The notes beneath the pieces are model-generated. The model had not been told where the DNA came from, did no database searches, and worked only from the letters and a program-made list of their open reading frames with translations. This document shows positions 62,748-64,000 of a stretch of DNA of 64,000 nucleotides, in pieces. The position numbers were made by a program, and so were the translations under genes. Source of the stretch: Thiodiazotropha sp040506195. Its GTDB lineage: Bacteria > Pseudomonadota > Gammaproteobacteria > Chromatiales > Chromatiaceae. The stretch covers positions 62,001 through 126,000 of the forward strand of contig JBEVXH010000006.1 of the NCBI GenBank assembly GCA_040506195.1, written 5' to 3'. Each line of letters begins with the position of its first letter. The stretch's first letter is position 1.

Positions 62748-63752
62748 CTACTTGGCTGCATCGGCCGCCTGTTTGGCGGCATGGATCTCCTGACTCAGTT
62801 GATAGACGGCCATGGCGTAGAGGTTGCTGTGATTGTAGCGTGTTATGACATAGAAGTTGTGCAGCCCCAGCCAAAACTCAGGTTTGTCACCGGCATCCAG
62901 CTTTATCAGGCTGGTCAGTGTCCCGGGTGCGGGTGATTTGCCGTTCACCGGGCGGACGCCTTTGGCCAGCAGTTTGCCTGCCTGGATGCTGGGCTTCATC
63001 CCGGCATCGACAAAGGATTGCAGATCCTCTCCGCCATCGGTGAGCAGGGTAACGGGTTGGTTGGGTTTCCAGCCATGGGTTTTGAAATAACTGGCAACGC
63101 TGGCGATGATATCGGCATTGCTGTTCCACAGGTCACGCCGGCCGTCGGCGTCGTAGTCTACCGCGTATTCGCGATAGCTGCTGGAGATGAATTGGGGCTT
63201 GCCCATGGCGCCGGCATAGGATCCCATGGCGCTTTCGAGGTCGACTCGCTCTTCCCTGGTCAGCAGCAGGAACTCTTCCAGTTCGCGGCGAAAGAATTTC
63301 GCCCGTTTCGGATAGCCGAAGGCGAGTGTGGTCAGGGCGTCGATGACCCGATAACGGCCAGTGTGTTTGCCGTAACGGGTCTCCACACCGATGATGGCGA
63401 CGATAATCTCGGCCGGTACGCCATAGCGTTCGCTGACGGAGGTCAGCAGGGCCTCATTCTCCTGCCAGAATCTGACCCCGCCTGCAATCCGGTCCGGCTT
63501 GAGAAAGATGGGGCGGTATTCGTGCCATGCCTTTGATTCAGCGGGCCGGGTGATTGCCGCGATTATGTCATCCCGAAAGGTTGTGCTGTTCAGCAACCGC
63601 TCCACTTGATCAGCATCGAAGTTGTGCCTGCTTGCCATTTCTTGGGCAAATTTTTTGAATTCTGTCGTCTGCCTCTGGGTGTGGGCGCATGCCTGTGTGG
63701 TCAGGATGAGCATGAACAGGGGCAGAAGAAGGAGTCGGGTAATAAGTTGCAT
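62748..63752 (-). CDS. mltB: Membrane-bound lytic murein transglycosylase B
   Basis: 334 residues, ATG 63752, six bases after rodA. Signal sequence with a Cys at ILTTQAC that could be a lipobox. Lytic transglycosylase family 3 motifs: AIIGVETRYGKHTGRYRVIDAL with catalytic glutamate, MGSYAGAMGKPQFISSSYREYAVDYDADGRRDLW. Cleaves glycan strands with 1,6-anhydro product formation. Part of rodA-mltB-rlpA-dacA. Confidence 0.95.
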   Translation of the reverse strand: MQLITRLLLLPLFMLILTTQACAHTQRQTTEFKKFAQEMASRHNFDADQVERLLNSTTFRDDIIAAITRPAESKAWHEYRPIFLKPDRIAGGVRFWQENEALLTSVSERYGVPAEIIVAIIGVETRYGKHTGRYRVIDALTTLAFGYPKRAKFFRRELEEFLLLTREERVDLESAMGSYAGAMGKPQFISSSYREYAVDYDADGRRDLWNSNADIIASVASYFKTHGWKPNQPVTLLTDGGEDLQSFVDAGMKPSIQAGKLLAKGVRPVNGKSPAPGTLTSLIKLDAGDKPEFWLGLHNFYVITRYNHSNLYAMAVYQLSQEIHAAKQAADAAK

Positions 63753-63758
63753 GATCGT

Positions 63759-64000
63759 TTAAGTCGGTAGTAGTTTCTTATGGGTATGAATAGACATCAG
63801 CATACCGAAGCTGGCGAGAATGGTCACCAGTGATGTGCCTCCGTAACTGATCAGTGGTAAGGGTACACCTACTACCGGCAGTAATCCTGTGACCATTCCG
63901 GCATTGACGAAAAGATAGACGAAAAAAACCAGTGACAGTGATCCGGCAAGGATTCTGCCGAAGGTGTCCTGGGCCTGAGTGGCGATATAGAGCCCGCGCA
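63759..64000 (-). CDS. rodA: Rod shape-determining protein RodA, C-terminal part (runs off window)
   Basis: 79 full codons to a TAA stop at 63761-63759; the rest lies beyond the window edge. The visible part has LYIATQAQDTFGRILAG, FVNAGMVTGLLPVVGVPLPL and SYGGTSLVTILASFGMLM, the SEDS-family C-terminus. Peptidoglycan glycosyltransferase of cell elongation, upstream of mltB. Confidence 0.92.
   Translation of the reverse strand, partial: RGLYIATQAQDTFGRILAGSLSLVFFVYLFVNAGMVTGLLPVVGVPLPLISYGGTSLVTILASFGMLMSIHTHKKLLPT

Noticed and set aside
1..64000. CRISPR arrays, tRNA or rRNA genes, prophage or toxin-antitoxin systems
   Set aside because: I looked for regular spaced repeats, cloverleaf arms and typical defence genes and found none that I could support.

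Overview
The window is a gene-dense stretch of a bacterial chromosome carrying almost entirely housekeeping genes. The gene set points to a gammaproteobacterium: Kdo/heptose lipopolysaccharide genes, ubiH/ubiI/coq7, zapA next to 6S RNA and ygfA, apaG/apaH beside folA/thyA, lipB-lipA-ybeD-dacA-rlpA-mltB-rodA, and trxA-rho. Several genes resemble those of sulfur-oxidising Chromatiales-type lineages, but that is an impression from gene content and I cannot place the genus. I see no tRNA, rRNA, CRISPR array, prophage or intact insertion sequence.

Layout. Positions 1-1,000 hold the N-terminal part of an AraC/XylS-type regulator (minus strand, cut by the window edge) diverging from a small four-helix membrane protein. 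Positions 1,100-19,850 form a lipopolysaccharide region. It holds a sulfotransferase, an O-antigen ligase/polymerase-type membrane protein, a GT9 heptosyltransferase, four GT4 glycosyltransferases, a 1,020-residue GT2-HAD fusion, an LpxL-type acyltransferase, and hldE-msbA-waaA. An MscS channel closes it. Positions 20,100-24,950 hold a membrane-anchored FMN glutamate-synthase-like protein, rpiA, a long-form threonine deaminase and a lysine-rich histone H1-like protein.

Positions 25,100-31,160 carry ygfA, 6S RNA, zapA and a ZapB-like coiled coil on the minus strand, then ygfB-pepP-ubiH-ubiI on the plus strand. Positions 31,300-36,160 are the glycine cleavage operon gcvT-gcvH-gcvPA-gcvPB, behind a recognisable promoter, a tandem glycine riboswitch and an intrinsic terminator. 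Positions 36,400-39,850 encode a PfkB-type (adenosine-kinase-like) kinase and the molybdenum cofactor genes moaB-moeA-moaD-moaE. Then come an XRE regulator, lgt-thyA-folA, and the opposing apaG/yjdF/apaH genes.

Positions 45,100-50,300 hold an exported ankyrin protein, a tiny membrane protein, coq7, a glycolate-oxidase-type iron-sulfur subunit, a thioredoxin-like [2Fe-2S] ferredoxin and a large Ig-like lipoprotein. Positions 50,550-52,940 are an Mla lipid-transport operon (mlaF-E-D-B) lacking mlaC. trxA-rho, a MurU-like nucleotidyltransferase and a GCS2-like ligase plus M14-type metallohydrolase pair follow. The window ends with the minus-strand lipoylation and cell-wall operon ybeD-lipB-lipA and rodA-mltB-rlpA-dacA.

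I did not find a convincing undescribed defence or metabolic system. The most interesting non-genic signal is a family of dispersed short repeats (core CTAGGGCCTGTTAACACTAA). They resemble terminal inverted repeats of a small non-autonomous mobile element. One 300-bp copy (26,544-26,843) has both ends, and in several places a solo end sits exactly on a gene's stop codon. A second dispersed repeat family (core GCCGCRAATGRACGC) follows several genes. Other points worth checking are the mla operon without mlaC, the GT2-HAD fusion with a translationally coupled small reading frame, and the GCS2-like/M14-type gene pair.
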